From contig NZ_JADLQN010000001.1 of the NCBI RefSeq assembly GCF_015477835.1, positions 2,914,001 to 2,978,000 on the forward strand: a stretch of DNA of 64,000 nt, given 5' to 3'. Positions 42,442 to 53,947 of the stretch are shown in pieces. The notes under the pieces are model-generated. The model saw nothing but the letters and a program-made list of their open reading frames with translations. It had not been told where the DNA came from and did no database searches. Within the stretch, counting starts at the first letter, position 1, and every line of letters starts with the position of its first letter. A program made the translations under genes and the position numbers. Origin of the DNA: Nocardia higoensis. Its GTDB lineage: Bacteria; Actinomycetota; Actinomycetes; Mycobacteriales; Mycobacteriaceae.

Positions 42442-43847
42442 GTAATCGCTCGACTCTCACCGAACTCGCTGCCGGCGCTTTCGCTTCCGGCCCTCGCTCA
42501 CGCTCCGGTCACCGCTACCGCGACGACGATCAGCCCTTCATGCCGGCTGCCACACCGTTGCCCCCCTCGACGAATCACCATGCCGCCCCGGCCACCGCGG
42601 GTTTCGGCACGCATGCCGCGGGCAACACCGCCTGGGACGAGACCGCGGCCTGGAGCCAGTCGGGTGGCGCGTGGAACGAAGACGCCTGGAGCGAGGGCTC
42701 GGCCTGGCACGAGGGGCAGGACGGCGTTTCCGCGGCCTCCGAGGCCCCCGAGGCCTCCGCGTGGGAGCAGGACTCGAACGCGGCATGGCACAACGACTCC
42801 GCGTGGAACGACGGCTCGGCCTGGACCCAGGACGAGGCCCCGGCATGGCATCAGCAGGGCTCCTGGACCGACGGCGGCGCGTGGGGCGCCGCCACCACGG
42901 AGTCCCCTGAGGCGCAAGGCTGGCACCAGGAGGACCTCAGCCAGTGGCAGGGCACCTGTGACAGCGATGCCTGGGCCCGCCAGTCGCAGTATCCGGAAGC
43001 CGAGAACGGCTGGAATGCCGAGGAATCCGACCATGAAGGGCCCGCCACGGGCCTTGCCGCAGCGCCTGTCGCGCCCACCTTCGTTCCCGGTCGCGGCGCC
43101 GCCCGTCGCGGCGGCGCACACCGCGTCCCCGCCCCGCCCGGATCGCTGAAGGGCCGTGCCGCGGTCGTCGCCGTCGCCGCGGGCGCCGTCGTCGCCGCGG
43201 GCCAGGCCGCGATGGCCGCGCCGGGCCAGCCCTCCCAGACCATCGACTACGAAGCCGCCGGCCAGATCCACGAGATCGCCGCGCAATCGGTGAGCCTCGA
43301 AGACCCGACCGCCTCCTCCTCGTCCGCCGCGCCGCAGGTGCTCAACGTCTCCGCACCCTCGAATCTCGGCCAGTTCGACGAGATTCTGGAGAAGGGCCGC
43401 AAGTACGCCGAGGAGCTGGCCGCCGCCGAGGCCGCCAAACTCCGGCCGCTGTTCACTCAATTCACCTACGGCAACTTCACTTCCGGCTACGGTGCCCGCT
43501 GGGGTGTGCAGCATCTCGGCGTCGATATCGCCGCCCCCATCGGCACCCCGATCTACGCAGTGGCCGACGGCACCGTGCTCGAGGCGGGCCCTGCCTCCGG
43601 CTTCGGGATGTGGGTGCGGGTCCTGCACGACGACGGAACGGTCACCGTCTACGGCCACGTCGACACCGCAGTCGTCTCCGCGGGCCAGTACGTGATGGCG
43701 GGCGACCAGATCGCCACCGTCGGCAACCGCGGCTTCTCCACCGGTCCGCACGTGCATTTCGAAGTCTGGCTCAACGGTTCCGACAAGGTGGACCCGCTCC
43801 CCTGGCTGGCCAGCCGCGGTATCGCCCTCGGTCAGATCCGCAGCTGA
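42438..43847 (+). CDS. M23 (LytM) peptidase with Trp-rich N-terminal repeats
   Basis: 469 aa from ATG 42438. The N-terminal ~230 residues are a low-complexity stretch of Ala-Trp repeats (SAWHEG, SAWNDG, SAWTQDEAPAWHQQG). One membrane or signal helix (~240-262, VVAVAAGAVVAAGQAAMAA) is followed by a short coiled segment and the M23 domain with zinc ligands HLGVD (~358) and GPHVHFEVW (~438). Such enzymes cut peptidoglycan cross-bridges or activate other hydrolases outside the cell. Syntenic with Rv0950c. The frame extends upstream to 42069, but the extra part is not protein-like. Confidence 0.88.
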   Translation: MSNRSTLTELAAGAFASGPRSRSGHRYRDDDQPFMPAATPLPPSTNHHAAPATAGFGTHAAGNTAWDETAAWSQSGGAWNEDAWSEGSAWHEGQDGVSAASEAPEASAWEQDSNAAWHNDSAWNDGSAWTQDEAPAWHQQGSWTDGGAWGAATTESPEAQGWHQEDLSQWQGTCDSDAWARQSQYPEAENGWNAEESDHEGPATGLAAAPVAPTFVPGRGAARRGGAHRVPAPPGSLKGRAAVVAVAAGAVVAAGQAAMAAPGQPSQTIDYEAAGQIHEIAAQSVSLEDPTASSSSAAPQVLNVSAPSNLGQFDEILEKGRKYAEELAAAEAAKLRPLFTQFTYGNFTSGYGARWGVQHLGVDIAAPIGTPIYAVADGTVLEAGPASGFGMWVRVLHDDGTVTVYGHVDTAVVSAGQYVMAGDQIATVGNRGFSTGPHVHFEVWLNGSDKVDPLPWLASRGIALGQIRS

Positions 43848-43871
43848 CCTTCGGTCGCCGACCGACCACCG

Positions 43872-43903
43872 AACACCCCGGAGCCCTTCAGCGCCGGGGT
43901 GTT
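43872..43903 (+). terminator. Hairpin after the M23 gene
   Basis: AACACCCCGG pairs perfectly with CCGGGGTGTT across a 12-base loop, followed by TCGCTGT. It lies 24 bases after the stop codon. Confidence 0.8.
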
Positions 43904-43920
43904 TCGCTGTCCGGTCCAGT

Positions 43921-43982
43921 CACACAGCATTTTCGGCACACAGCATTTTCGGCACACAGCGTTCCGGCATACAGCGTTCCGG
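43921..43982. repeat. Four tandem 15-16-bp units
   Basis: CACACAGCATTTTCGG occurs twice, then CACACAGCGTTCCGG and CATACAGCGTTCCGG, all head to tail, between the M23 terminator and the next gene. It looks like two duplicated pairs. Confidence 0.85.
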
Positions 43983-44031
43983 CACAGAGTGCCCGGCTCA
44001 CCAGGCCCGTGCGGGCCGGGAGTCTTGTCGT

Positions 44032-44460
44032 TCAGGGCGCGGCCACGATCGCCAGACCGATCAACGCGATGACCTTGACCACCTCGAACGCGACGTAGTA
44101 GTAGTGCACGGTCGAGCGAGGCAGATCCTCTCCGGCGGCCAGCACCTGGTTCGACCGCCGGGTCAGCGGCGGCCGGATCGCCACGAGCTGGATCGCCAGC
44201 GCGGCCACCGCGACACCGAGCCAGACCCACACCGAGTTCGACGGTCCCAGCACCACACAGGCGATCAGAAGCAGTACTGCCCATACGGTTTCGGCGGTAT
44301 TCAATGCCTTGAACACGATGCGACCGATGCCGAGGCCGAGCGGCACCGTGACCCCCGGCGCCCGGAACTTCAACGGCGCCTCGAGGAACGAGATGGCCAG
44401 GACCATCCCCAGCCACAGCATCGGAAGGAACCAGAGCAGGTGGTGCGCGAAGGTGTCCAC
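44032..44460 (-). CDS. Four-helix membrane protein, conserved hypothetical
   Basis: 142 aa with four predicted membrane helices (LLWFLPMLWLGMVLAISFLEA first; VVKVIALIGLAIVAA last). The APLKFRAPGVTVPLGLGIGRIVF loop and TVHYYYVAFEVVK segment look like DUF4149-type or related small actinobacterial membrane proteins. No catalytic motif. Between the M23 gene and pcrA, on the pcrA strand but 95 bases downstream of it. Function unknown. Confidence 0.75.
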   Translation of the reverse strand: MDTFAHHLLWFLPMLWLGMVLAISFLEAPLKFRAPGVTVPLGLGIGRIVFKALNTAETVWAVLLLIACVVLGPSNSVWVWLGVAVAALAIQLVAIRPPLTRRSNQVLAAGEDLPRSTVHYYYVAFEVVKVIALIGLAIVAAP

Positions 44461-44555
44461 ACCTCGACGCTACCCAGTGACCATGGCGCGCAGAAGAGGC
44501 CCCGGACCAGGCCGAAGGACCCTTGCGGACCCCCCGGACTCGCTGTCGGCCGGGC

Positions 44556-47177
44556 TCAGAGCTTGACCAGAGTCCTGCTGTGCTGCGGGATGAGCCGGAC
44601 CCTGCCCACGTCACCGCCGAAGTCGATGGTCACGGTCTGCATCGTTCCGACAGTGTCGACGGCGATCACCCGGCCCAGGCCGTACTTGTCGTCGCTGACG
44701 CGATCACCCACGGCGAGAACCAGAGTGGAGGTGGCGCGCCCCGCCTTGCCCGGCGCGGGCCTGGCCGGACCGCGTCCGCGCGTCCCGGTGCGTGACTCGG
44801 ACCAGCCGTCGCCGCGGGTCCAGTCCCGCTCCATGTCGTCCGGGCCGCCGCGACGGCGCGGACCGGGCGAATTCGCGGGCTCGAGCCTGCGCCAGTCCAT
44901 CAGGTGACCGGGAATCTCCTGGAGGAAACGCGATTCCGGGTTCGACACCGGCTGGCCCCAGCCGGAGCGGACCACCGCGCGGGTCAGGTAGAGGCGCTGC
45001 CTGGCGCGGGTGATGCCGACGTAGGCGAGCCTGCGTTCTTCGGCCAGTTCGGTGGGGTCGCCGAGCGCGCGCATGTGCGGGAACTGCCCATCCTCCCAGC
45101 CGGTCACGAAGACCACCGGGAACTCCAGGCCCTTGGCGGTGTGCAAGGTCATCATGGTGACCACACCGGACCCCTCGTCGGGGATCTGGTCGGCGTCGGC
45201 GACCAGCGAGACACGCTCCAGGAACGCCGCCAGCGAACCGGGCTCGGGCTCACCCTCGCCCTGTTCGGGCAGCAGCCCCTCTTCGCGCGCCGCCACCGCG
45301 GCGTCGTAGGCGCCTGCGCTGAATTCCCGCGCCACGCTGACCAACTCGTTCAAATTGTCCAGCCGCGCGCCGTCCTGCGGGTCGTCGGAGGCCTCCAGTT
45401 CGGCGCGATAGCCGGTGCGGTCGAGCACCGCTTCCACGACCGCGCCCACGTCGGGGAAGTCCGCGTCCGGCTGTTCGCCCGCCGCCCTGATCTCCTCGAG
45501 CAACGCGAGGAAGCCCGCGATGGCCCGCTGGGCGCGGGTGTTCAGCAGTGCCACTCGTCCCTCGGCGGCATCACGCAGCGCCGCGGCGAAACCGAGGCCG
45601 CGCTGTTCGGCGTGCACAGCCACGCATGCCTCCGCGCGATCGCCGATACCGCGGCGCGGGGTGTTGAGGATGCGGCGCATGCTCACCGCGTCTTCGGGGT
45701 TCTCCAGCACGCGCAGGTAGGCCACGATGTCACGGACCTCCTTGCGCTCGTAGAACCGGACGCCGCCGACCAGCTTGTACGGCAGCCCCAGACGGATGAA
45801 GGTCTCCTCCAGCGCCCGGGAGTTGTTGTTGGTGCGATAGAACACCGCGACGTCGTTGTAGTTCGCTTCACCCGCGTCGACCAGACGATCGATCTCGCGG
45901 GCCACGAACGCGGCCTCGTCGTGCTCGTTGTCGGCGACGTATCCGACGATCTGCTCGCCCTCGCCCGAATCCGTCCACAGCCGCTTCTCGCGCCTGCCCT
46001 GGTTGCGGGTGATGACCGCGTTGGCGGCGGACAGAATGTTCTGCGTGGACCGGTAGTTCTGTTCCAGCAGGATCGTCTCCGCGTCCGGGAAGTCGCGCTC
46101 GAACTCCTCGATATTGCGGATGGTGGCACCGCGGAAGGCGTAGATCGACTGGTCGGCGTCGCCCACCACGCACAGTTCGCTCGGCGGCACGGCGTGCTCG
46201 TCGACCGTGCCCTCCCCATTCTTCGGCGCGTGCCCGACCAACTCCCTGATCAACACGTACTGCGCGTGGTTGGTGTCCTGGTACTCGTCGACGAGCACGT
46301 GCCGGAAGCGGCGGCGGTAGTACTCGGCGACCTGTGGATGACTCTGCAGCAGGGCGACGGTCTCGCCGATGAGGTCGTCGAAGTCCATCGCGTTGGCCGA
46401 GCGCAGCCTGGCCTGATATTCGGCGTAGACGCGGGCGACGAGCACGGGCAGCTCGGAATCGGCGGATCCGGCGGCCTCGGCGGCGGCCCGTTCCGGATCG
46501 ATCAGCTCGTTCTTGAGGTTGGAGATGGCGGTGGCGAGCAGGCGCGCGGAGTACTTCTTGGCGTCGATCTCCAGGTCACGGCTGATCATGGTCAGCAGGC
46601 GACGCGAATCGTCGGCGTCGTAGATGGAGAAGTTGGAGTTCAGTCCGGGCAGCAACGCCGCCTGGGTACGCAGGATCCGCACGCAGCTGGAGTGGAAGGT
46701 CGAGACCCACATGGTGACCGCGCGCGGGCCGACCAGCCCGGCGACGCGCTCGCGCATCTCGGCGGCGGCCTTGTTGGTGAAGGTGATCGCCAGGATCTCG
46801 CCGGAGGCGACGTCGCGGGCGGCCAGCAGATAGGCGATGCGCCGGGTGAGCACGGCGGTCTTGCCCGATCCGGCCCCCGCCACGATCAACAGCGGCGCCC
46901 CCGCGTGCACGACCGCCGCCCGCTGCTGCGGATTGAGTCCGTCGAGCAAGCGCTCCACCTGCTCGACGCGCTGCTGTTCCCGTTCGGCGCGGCGCCGGGC
47001 CTGCTCCTCGGCGGCCTGCGGGGCGCGCTCGCCGGCCGGCCCTCGCCCCTCGGCATGCCTTCGGGCCAGCTCATCGGCCCGCTGTTGCGCCCGTTCGGCC
47101 AGCGATCGGCCGGTAGAGTTCGGTTGGGGAGCACCCGAGGGGGGAGCTGTCGTCTGGGGAGCCGCCGTCATGTCCAT
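44556..47177 (-). CDS. pcrA: UvrD/PcrA-type ATP-dependent DNA helicase
   Basis: 873 aa. SF1A 3'-5' helicase in DNA repair and conflict resolution. All helicase motifs are present: Q-motif LNPQQRAAVVH, Walker A GAGSGKT (101-107), ITFTNKAAAEMRERV, DEYQDTNHAQY, VGDADQSIYAFRGA, EQNYRST, TMMTLHTAKGLEFPVVFVTG, and VGITRARQRLYL. The C-terminus has the Tudor-like RNA-polymerase-interacting domain (VGDRVSDDKYGLGRVIAV). The first ~75 residues are a charged Arg/Glu/Ala-rich extension. Syntenic with uvrD1 (Rv0949). Second ATG at 47171 is an alternative start. Confidence 0.97.
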   Translation of the reverse strand: MDMTAAPQTTAPPSGAPQPNSTGRSLAERAQQRADELARRHAEGRGPAGERAPQAAEEQARRRAEREQQRVEQVERLLDGLNPQQRAAVVHAGAPLLIVAGAGSGKTAVLTRRIAYLLAARDVASGEILAITFTNKAAAEMRERVAGLVGPRAVTMWVSTFHSSCVRILRTQAALLPGLNSNFSIYDADDSRRLLTMISRDLEIDAKKYSARLLATAISNLKNELIDPERAAAEAAGSADSELPVLVARVYAEYQARLRSANAMDFDDLIGETVALLQSHPQVAEYYRRRFRHVLVDEYQDTNHAQYVLIRELVGHAPKNGEGTVDEHAVPPSELCVVGDADQSIYAFRGATIRNIEEFERDFPDAETILLEQNYRSTQNILSAANAVITRNQGRREKRLWTDSGEGEQIVGYVADNEHDEAAFVAREIDRLVDAGEANYNDVAVFYRTNNNSRALEETFIRLGLPYKLVGGVRFYERKEVRDIVAYLRVLENPEDAVSMRRILNTPRRGIGDRAEACVAVHAEQRGLGFAAALRDAAEGRVALLNTRAQRAIAGFLALLEEIRAAGEQPDADFPDVGAVVEAVLDRTGYRAELEASDDPQDGARLDNLNELVSVAREFSAGAYDAAVAAREEGLLPEQGEGEPEPGSLAAFLERVSLVADADQIPDEGSGVVTMMTLHTAKGLEFPVVFVTGWEDGQFPHMRALGDPTELAEERRLAYVGITRARQRLYLTRAVVRSGWGQPVSNPESRFLQEIPGHLMDWRRLEPANSPGPRRRGGPDDMERDWTRGDGWSESRTGTRGRGPARPAPGKAGRATSTLVLAVGDRVSDDKYGLGRVIAVDTVGTMQTVTIDFGGDVGRVRLIPQHSRTLVKL

Positions 47178-47488
47178 TGCCCGTCCACGCTACCGGCGGA
47201 CACCGACAGGCGCGACGCCCCATCCCCTCGACGGCCGTGCCCCGCAGAGTTGAAAAATGACATGTTTTGCATTGTTCGCAACCCGTGGCAGACTGGCCGT
47301 CGCGCATCGGCTGGCCACGATGCGTCCGTGTTGACGGTTCGTCGGCGACCGAGATCTCGAATCCGGTAGCTGAGCGCGTACTGCTGGGGGGAGTATGGAA
47401 CCCACCAGGTCTGTTTCACGGTGAAAGAACGGGTCGGTAACGCGCCACACGCCCGCGCCGATCCAGGTTCTGACACGAGGAGATGAAT

Positions 47489-47806
47489 ATGAGCACCCCT
47501 GCCACGACCACCGGGTCGGATGCAGCGCAGCCCGCCGGATCCGACTCGGCGCTGCCGCAGTCGGAGGCGGAGATCGACAAGCTCCGTAAGGAGATCGACC
47601 AGCTCGACGCGGAGATCCTCGCCGCCATCAAGCGCCGTACCGAGATCTCCCGGCTGATCGGCCGAACCCGGATGGCTTCCGGTGGCCCGCGCCTGGTGCA
47701 CAGCCGCGAGATGAAGGTGCTGGAGCGCTTCAGCGAACTGGGCCAGGAAGGCCACACCCTCGCCATGCTGTTGCTGCGTCTGGGGCGCGGTCGGCTCGGC
47801 AGGTGA
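47489..47806 (+). CDS. Chorismate mutase, AroQ class (intracellular)
   Basis: 105 aa from ATG 47489, because GAGGAG at 47477-47482 is well placed for it and too close to ATG 47483. Converts chorismate to prephenate for Phe and Tyr. The all-helical core IDKLRKEIDQLDAEILAAIKRRTEISRLIGRTRMASGG and LVHSREMKVLERFSELG matches the short Rv0948c type, which needs the DAHP synthase partner for full activity. Confidence 0.94.
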   Translation: MSTPATTTGSDAAQPAGSDSALPQSEAEIDKLRKEIDQLDAEILAAIKRRTEISRLIGRTRMASGGPRLVHSREMKVLERFSELGQEGHTLAMLLLRLGRGRLGR

Positions 47807-47825
47807 ATACCGGCGGAACTCACTC

Positions 47826-47862
47826 ACGAGGGTCACGGTCCGCGATGGACCGTGGCCCTCGT
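47826..47862. terminator. Hairpin between chorismate mutase and the aldehyde dehydrogenase
   Basis: ACGAGGGTCACGGTCC pairs with GGACCGTGGCCCTCGT with a single G-T wobble around GCGAT, followed by TTCG. Serves both convergent genes. Confidence 0.87.
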
Positions 47863-47879
47863 TTCGTGCACGGGTTGCC

Positions 47880-49331
47880 TCAGAGCGCGATGTACTTCGT
47901 GGACAGGTACTCCTCGATGCCCTCGAAGCCGCCCTCCCTGCCGAAGCCGGATTCCTTCACACCGCCGAACGGCGCGGCGGGGTCGGAGATGACGCCCCGG
48001 TTCACCCCCACCATGCCCGTCTCCAGCCCCTCGGCGATCCGCAGCGCGCGGTCCAGATCACGGGTGTAGACGTAGGCCACCAGGCCGTAGCGCGTGTCGT
48101 TGGCGGCCGCCAGGCCCTGCTCCTCGGTGTCGAAGGTGACGATGGGCGCCACCGGACCGAAGACCTCCTCGCTCAGGATGCGCGCCTTCTCCGGCACTCG
48201 GTCGAGCACCGTGGCCGGGTAGAACCAGCCCGCACCACCCGGGGCGGAACCGCCGTGGAGGACCCGCGCGCCGAGTGCCACCGCGTCCTCGACGAGGTCG
48301 GTGACGGTGGCCAGCTGTTCGGCGTTGATCAACGGTCCGAGCGTGGTCTGGGGGTCGGCGCCCGGACCCATCCGCACCGAGTCCCGCACGGCCGCCACGA
48401 ACTTGTCGGTGAACTCCTCGGCCACCGCACTGTGCACGTGGAACCGGTTGGCCGCCGTGCACGCCTCGCCGCCGTTGCGCAGTTTGGCCAGCATCGCGCC
48501 CTGCACCGCGGCGTCGACATCGGCGTCGTCGAACACCACGAACGGCGCGTTGCCGCCGAGTTCCATCGACGTGCGCAGCAGTTTGCCCGCCGACTGCTCG
48601 ACCAGCTTCTTGCCGACCTCGGTGGAACCGGTGAAGGTGAGTTTGCGCAGGCGCGGATCGTCGAGCAGCGCACCGGTGACCGCGCCGGAGCGCTTGGTGG
48701 TGATCACCGAGAGCACGCCGTCCGGCAGGCCCGCCTGGGCACACAGCTGGGCGAGCAGCAGCATGGTCAGCGGCGTCTCGGAAGCGGGCTTGACGATCAT
48801 GGTGCAGCCCGCGGCGAGGGCGGGACCGATCTTGCGGGTGCCCATCGCCAGCGGGAAGTTCCACGGCGTGATGGCCAATGCCGGTCCCACCGGCTGCTTG
48901 TGCACGACGATGCGCCCGGTCCCGGACGGCGCGTGCTGGTAGCGGCCGTGCACCCGCACCGCTTCCTCGCCGAACCAGCGGAAGAACTCCGCGCCGTAGC
49001 GCACCTCGTTGCGGCTCTCGGGCAGCGCCTTGCCCATCTCCAGGGTCATGAGCAGGGCGAATTCCTCGGCTCGCGCGGTGATCGCGTCGAACACCGCGCG
49101 CAGGATCTCACCACGTTCGCGGGCCGGGGTGGCCGCCCACTCCTGCTGCACCGCGGCCGCGGCGTCGAGGGCGCGCAGGGCGTCCTCCGGGGTGGCGTCG
49201 GCGACTTCGGTGAGCACGCGCCCGGTGGCGGGATCGTGCACCGGGAAGGTGGCGCCGCCGGTGGCGTCGACGGGTCCGCCGATCCACAGTCGCGTCGGGA
49301 CGGATTCGAGTAGTTCGCGTTCGGACACCAT
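47880..49331 (-). CDS. gabD: NAD(P)-dependent succinate-semialdehyde dehydrogenase family
   Basis: 483 aa. Complete aldehyde dehydrogenase: [22 protein letters not shown] cofactor region, [13 protein letters not shown], general-base Glu in [20 protein letters not shown], and catalytic Cys in [13 protein letters not shown]. The subfamily match ([37 protein letters not shown]) points to succinate-semialdehyde dehydrogenase, linking GABA or alpha-ketoglutarate breakdown to the TCA cycle. Substrate not proven. Not part of the M. tuberculosis order here, so an insertion between chorismate mutase and pgi. Confidence 0.9.
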   Translation of the reverse strand: MVSERELLESVPTRLWIGGPVDATGGATFPVHDPATGRVLTEVADATPEDALRALDAAAAVQQEWAATPARERGEILRAVFDAITARAEEFALLMTLEMGKALPESRNEVRYGAEFFRWFGEEAVRVHGRYQHAPSGTGRIVVHKQPVGPALAITPWNFPLAMGTRKIGPALAAGCTMIVKPASETPLTMLLLAQLCAQAGLPDGVLSVITTKRSGAVTGALLDDPRLRKLTFTGSTEVGKKLVEQSAGKLLRTSMELGGNAPFVVFDDADVDAAVQGAMLAKLRNGGEACTAANRFHVHSAVAEEFTDKFVAAVRDSVRMGPGADPQTTLGPLINAEQLATVTDLVEDAVALGARVLHGGSAPGGAGWFYPATVLDRVPEKARILSEEVFGPVAPIVTFDTEEQGLAAANDTRYGLVAYVYTRDLDRALRIAEGLETGMVGVNRGVISDPAAPFGGVKESGFGREGGFEGIEEYLSTKYIAL

Positions 49332-49460
49332 GTCGCCAGCCTAGACAGCACGGACCAGCCTGGGCGGTGCCTTCGAGCGAGATATCCACATCCTCGCCGT
49401 TGTCCCCCGCAGCGGGCATTGCCCGTGCGCGCCCGCGCGACGGTGGGTAACCTCGGCGGC

Positions 49461-51098
<1,638 letters not shown>

Positions 51099-51104
51099 CG
51101 CGGG

Positions 51105-51686
51105 TCAGGGCTCGCCTCCGCTCGTGTCCTCCTGCTGAGTTCGCCGATCGCGGCGACCGATCTCCCCCCGGGCGCGCACGATGCTCGACGTCATGACCGC
51201 GAGCAGCGTGCCGATCACGATCAGATCGAACACGATCTGGATCATGACGGCGATGCGCGCGCCCTGCCCGACGGCGTAGACGTCGCCGAAGCCGACAGTG
51301 CCCAGCGTGACGATCGTGTAGTACAGCGCGTCGGTCCGGGTGCTCAGGCCGTCGAACTGGCTCGGATCGTGGATCTCGAGCCGGAAGTAGAACTGGGCGA
51401 AGAACACGATCACCACCATGAGCAGCAGCAGGATGCCGTCGACCTGCTGGCCCGCGCCCTCCGGCGCGGCGAGATAGCGACGGATCTGGCGCGTGACCAG
51501 CCACAGCAGCCCGATCACTCCGACCAGGAAGGCCACCGTGGCCGACACGCCGCCCATCAGCGCACCGTCCGGTCTGCGCGCCACCGGCACGTTGTAGTAG
51601 AGCAGCAGTGCGCAGATCACCGCCGCGGCGTTGCGCAGCAGACGGATACGACCTGATGGTGGACGGGTCTCGGCCATAGGGTTCAT
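51105..51686 (-). CDS. Potassium channel family membrane protein
   Basis: 193 aa from ATG 51686. Four membrane helices; the last two enclose a pore loop with the selectivity filter TLGTVGFGDVYA, as in ion_trans_2 channels. A short basic cytosolic tail follows, without an RCK regulatory domain. Probable K+ channel; ATG 51677 is an alternative start. Ends 6 bases from the convergent pgi stop. Confidence 0.87.
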   Translation of the reverse strand: MNPMAETRPPSGRIRLLRNAAAVICALLLYYNVPVARRPDGALMGGVSATVAFLVGVIGLLWLVTRQIRRYLAAPEGAGQQVDGILLLLMVVIVFFAQFYFRLEIHDPSQFDGLSTRTDALYYTIVTLGTVGFGDVYAVGQGARIAVMIQIVFDLIVIGTLLAVMTSSIVRARGEIGRRDRRTQQEDTSGGEP

Positions 51687-51890
51687 GGTCCGCCCAGCGA
51701 CCGCATATCCAGGGCATACGCGCCGAGGAGAACACGCACCGGCGGGATCGCGTAGATCCCGGGGTCGAGGCGGTCGAGCTCGGCCATACCCCACGCGCGG
51801 GCACGGTCAGCGGCAGCGGTTCGGGTCGAGTACCACACATCGCCGATTGCGGACCTGGTACCGGGTGTTCATCCCGTCGTTCGGATGTGA

Positions 51891-52586
51891 TCAGGTCGGC
51901 TTTGCAAGCACCGCATAGCGGCCGCCCTCGGCCCGCAGGACCAGATCGGCGCGGGGACGGGTGGCCGCGACGAGATCGGCGTTTCGCAGGTCGCTGCTTG
52001 TGACCTTGTCACGCGCCGCCTCGTCGGTACGCCCACCGTCGAGGTGGCGCCGCAGCAGGCGCTCCGTCAGCACCGCACGTCCCGCGTCCAGATACCAGCA
52101 CTCGTCCAGCAGCGCGCGCACCTCCGGCCAGGCCCCGAGGCCCGGGTCGTCGACGAGCAGGTAGTTGCCCTCGGTCACGACGATGCGCTCGGCGGCGAAC
52201 ACCACGCCCGCGGGAGTCGGTTCGTCGAGCGTCCGATCGAAGGTGGGCCACTCGACGGGCGCACCGAGCGGCAGGCCGCGCAGCCTCGCCAGGTTCTGGA
52301 CGTAACCCGCGCTGTCGAAGGTGTCCGGCTCTCCCTTCGCCGCCCGCCTGCCCATCTCGTCGAGGCGAGCGTTGGGCAGGTGATAGCCGTCCATCGGCGC
52401 GATCTCGGCGATCCGCCGGCCCGCGCGAGCATTCAGCGCCGCGCACAAGCCGCCCGACAGCGTGGACTTCCCCGCGCCGGGCGGGCCGGCGATACCCACC
52501 AGGTACCGGCGATCCGTGGCGGACGCCCGCCCCTCCAGGGCGGCGGCCAGGGCCGCGATCGAGGTCTCCCGCACTGTGCCCGTCAC
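51891..52586 (-). CDS. Nucleoside/nucleotide kinase family protein (PanK/uridine-kinase-like)
   Basis: 231 aa. Walker A GPPGAGKST at ~32-40, then APMDGYHLPNARLDEMGRR, typical of the CoaA/uridine-kinase-like P-loop kinases, and VTEGNYLL as Walker-B region. The acceptor could be pantothenate, a nucleoside or a sugar. No operon partner: 204 bases from the channel gene, divergent from the next. Confidence 0.87.
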   Translation of the reverse strand: MTGTVRETSIAALAAALEGRASATDRRYLVGIAGPPGAGKSTLSGGLCAALNARAGRRIAEIAPMDGYHLPNARLDEMGRRAAKGEPDTFDSAGYVQNLARLRGLPLGAPVEWPTFDRTLDEPTPAGVVFAAERIVVTEGNYLLVDDPGLGAWPEVRALLDECWYLDAGRAVLTERLLRRHLDGGRTDEAARDKVTSSDLRNADLVAATRPRADLVLRAEGGRYAVLAKPT

Positions 52587-52677
52587 CAGTTCACCGTAGG
52601 CGGTTCACGACCGCTCCGAACACTGAGACAGCAGGTTTTCGGAAGCGCGTTTCCATCGCCGCTTCGAGGATGACGAC

Positions 52678-53073
52678 ATGAGATGTCGTTTCGACGGACA
52701 CGCCGCCGCCCTGATCGCGGTGGGAGTACTGAATGCGGTGCCCGCCCTGGGCGTGGTGTCGGTGCAGCGGATGCGCGAGGCCTACGGGCTCCATGCGGTG
52801 GACGAGAACGTCGGCCTGCTGCTGCGGCACCGCGCGGTGTTGTTCGGGGTGCTCGGCATCGGTCTGATCGTCGGTGCCCGGCGGCCGCGCTGGCGAGAGC
52901 CTGCGATCGCGGCCAACGCGGTGAGCCTGGTGAGCTTCCCTGCGCTCGCCGCCGCCACGGAGTCCGTCGCTCCACAGTTGACCCGGGTGGCGGCGGTCGA
53001 TGTCGCCGCCGCGGCGCTGCTGGGTGGTGTATGGCTGTCGATCCGCCGCTCTCAGCGTCGGGGCGCACGCTGA
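52678..53073 (+). CDS. Small membrane protein, hypothetical
   Basis: 131 aa with four hydrophobic segments (e.g. AAALIAVGVLNAVPALGVV, AVLFGVLGIGLIVGA). No charged catalytic residues or known motif. 91 bases from the divergent kinase gene, 12 bases before the AraC gene, so perhaps one unit with it. Confidence 0.7.
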   Translation: MRCRFDGHAAALIAVGVLNAVPALGVVSVQRMREAYGLHAVDENVGLLLRHRAVLFGVLGIGLIVGARRPRWREPAIAANAVSLVSFPALAAATESVAPQLTRVAAVDVAAAALLGGVWLSIRRSQRRGAR

Positions 53074-53085
53074 CGTCGACGCTGC

Positions 53086-53817
53086 GTGCCGATGTCGGGA
53101 ATGATGGCTGGTATGGATGCCGGTTCGACGGGTCCGAAGATCTGGCTGTGGCCCGAGCAGGCTGTCTACGTCGGCCCCGCGCTACCTCTCGACCCGCACG
53201 CCACCGCTGTGGACTGCTATGCCCTCGGCATCGACGCACCGTTCGTCCTCACGATCGGCCGATCGAGGCTGCGGCTGCGCAGCACGCTGATCCCGGCCCG
53301 CACCCGCCACCACATCGACGCGGGCACGAGCCGAATGGTGTTCTTCTACAACCTCGCTCCCGCGCACACTCCGGCCCGCCCGCAACTGCGCGCGCTGCTC
53401 ACCCACCTGACCGGCCCGCCGGACCCGTCGATCCTGCGAGACCTCATCGTCGGCGCCGTCCCGGCCGGCCCACCCGATCCCCGCGTCCGTAGCGTCATCC
53501 GCACCCTCTTCGCCGACCCGGCAGCCCCCCATTCGGCCGCCGACGCCGCCGCTGCCGTCGGCCTGTCACCATCGCGATTCCTGCACCTGTTCACCGAGCA
53601 CACCGGAACGAGTTTCCGCCGCTACCGTATGTGGGCGCGGCTGGTGCGCTTCGGCGAATGCGTGGCAGTAGGCAGCGATTTCACCCGCGCCGCCGCCGAC
53701 GCCGGCTTCGCCTCCCCGAGCCACTTCAGCGACACCTTCCGCGCCGTCTTCGGCATCACCGCATCCACGCTGCTCGCCCATGGCGTCGACATCGCGGCAG
53801 CATCCGGGCCGGCATGA
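53086..53817 (+). CDS. AraC-family transcriptional regulator
   Basis: 243 aa from GTG 53086; ATGs at 53092, 53101 and 53104 are alternatives. C-terminal two-HTH domain: SAADAAAAVGLSPSRFLHLFTEHTGTSFRRYRMWARL, then FTRAAADAGFASPSHFSDTFRAVFGITAS. The N-terminal half is a cupin-like sensor without a clear ligand. Likely regulates the neighbouring membrane protein gene. Confidence 0.88.
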   Translation: MPMSGMMAGMDAGSTGPKIWLWPEQAVYVGPALPLDPHATAVDCYALGIDAPFVLTIGRSRLRLRSTLIPARTRHHIDAGTSRMVFFYNLAPAHTPARPQLRALLTHLTGPPDPSILRDLIVGAVPAGPPDPRVRSVIRTLFADPAAPHSAADAAAAVGLSPSRFLHLFTEHTGTSFRRYRMWARLVRFGECVAVGSDFTRAAADAGFASPSHFSDTFRAVFGITASTLLAHGVDIAAASGPA

Positions 53818-53947
53818 GCCGGGACCGGCGACCACATCGCCCGTCGACGGCTGGTTCGCACCCGAGACCACTCCACCTCATCGTTCGTCCAACTGGCGAC
53901 GACGAACGGCGGGCAGCGGTCGGGGCTTCATGTATACCGTGGGAATC

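Noticed and set aside
43921..43982. CRISPR array or attachment site
   Set aside because: Repeats abut without spacers; no integrase nearby.
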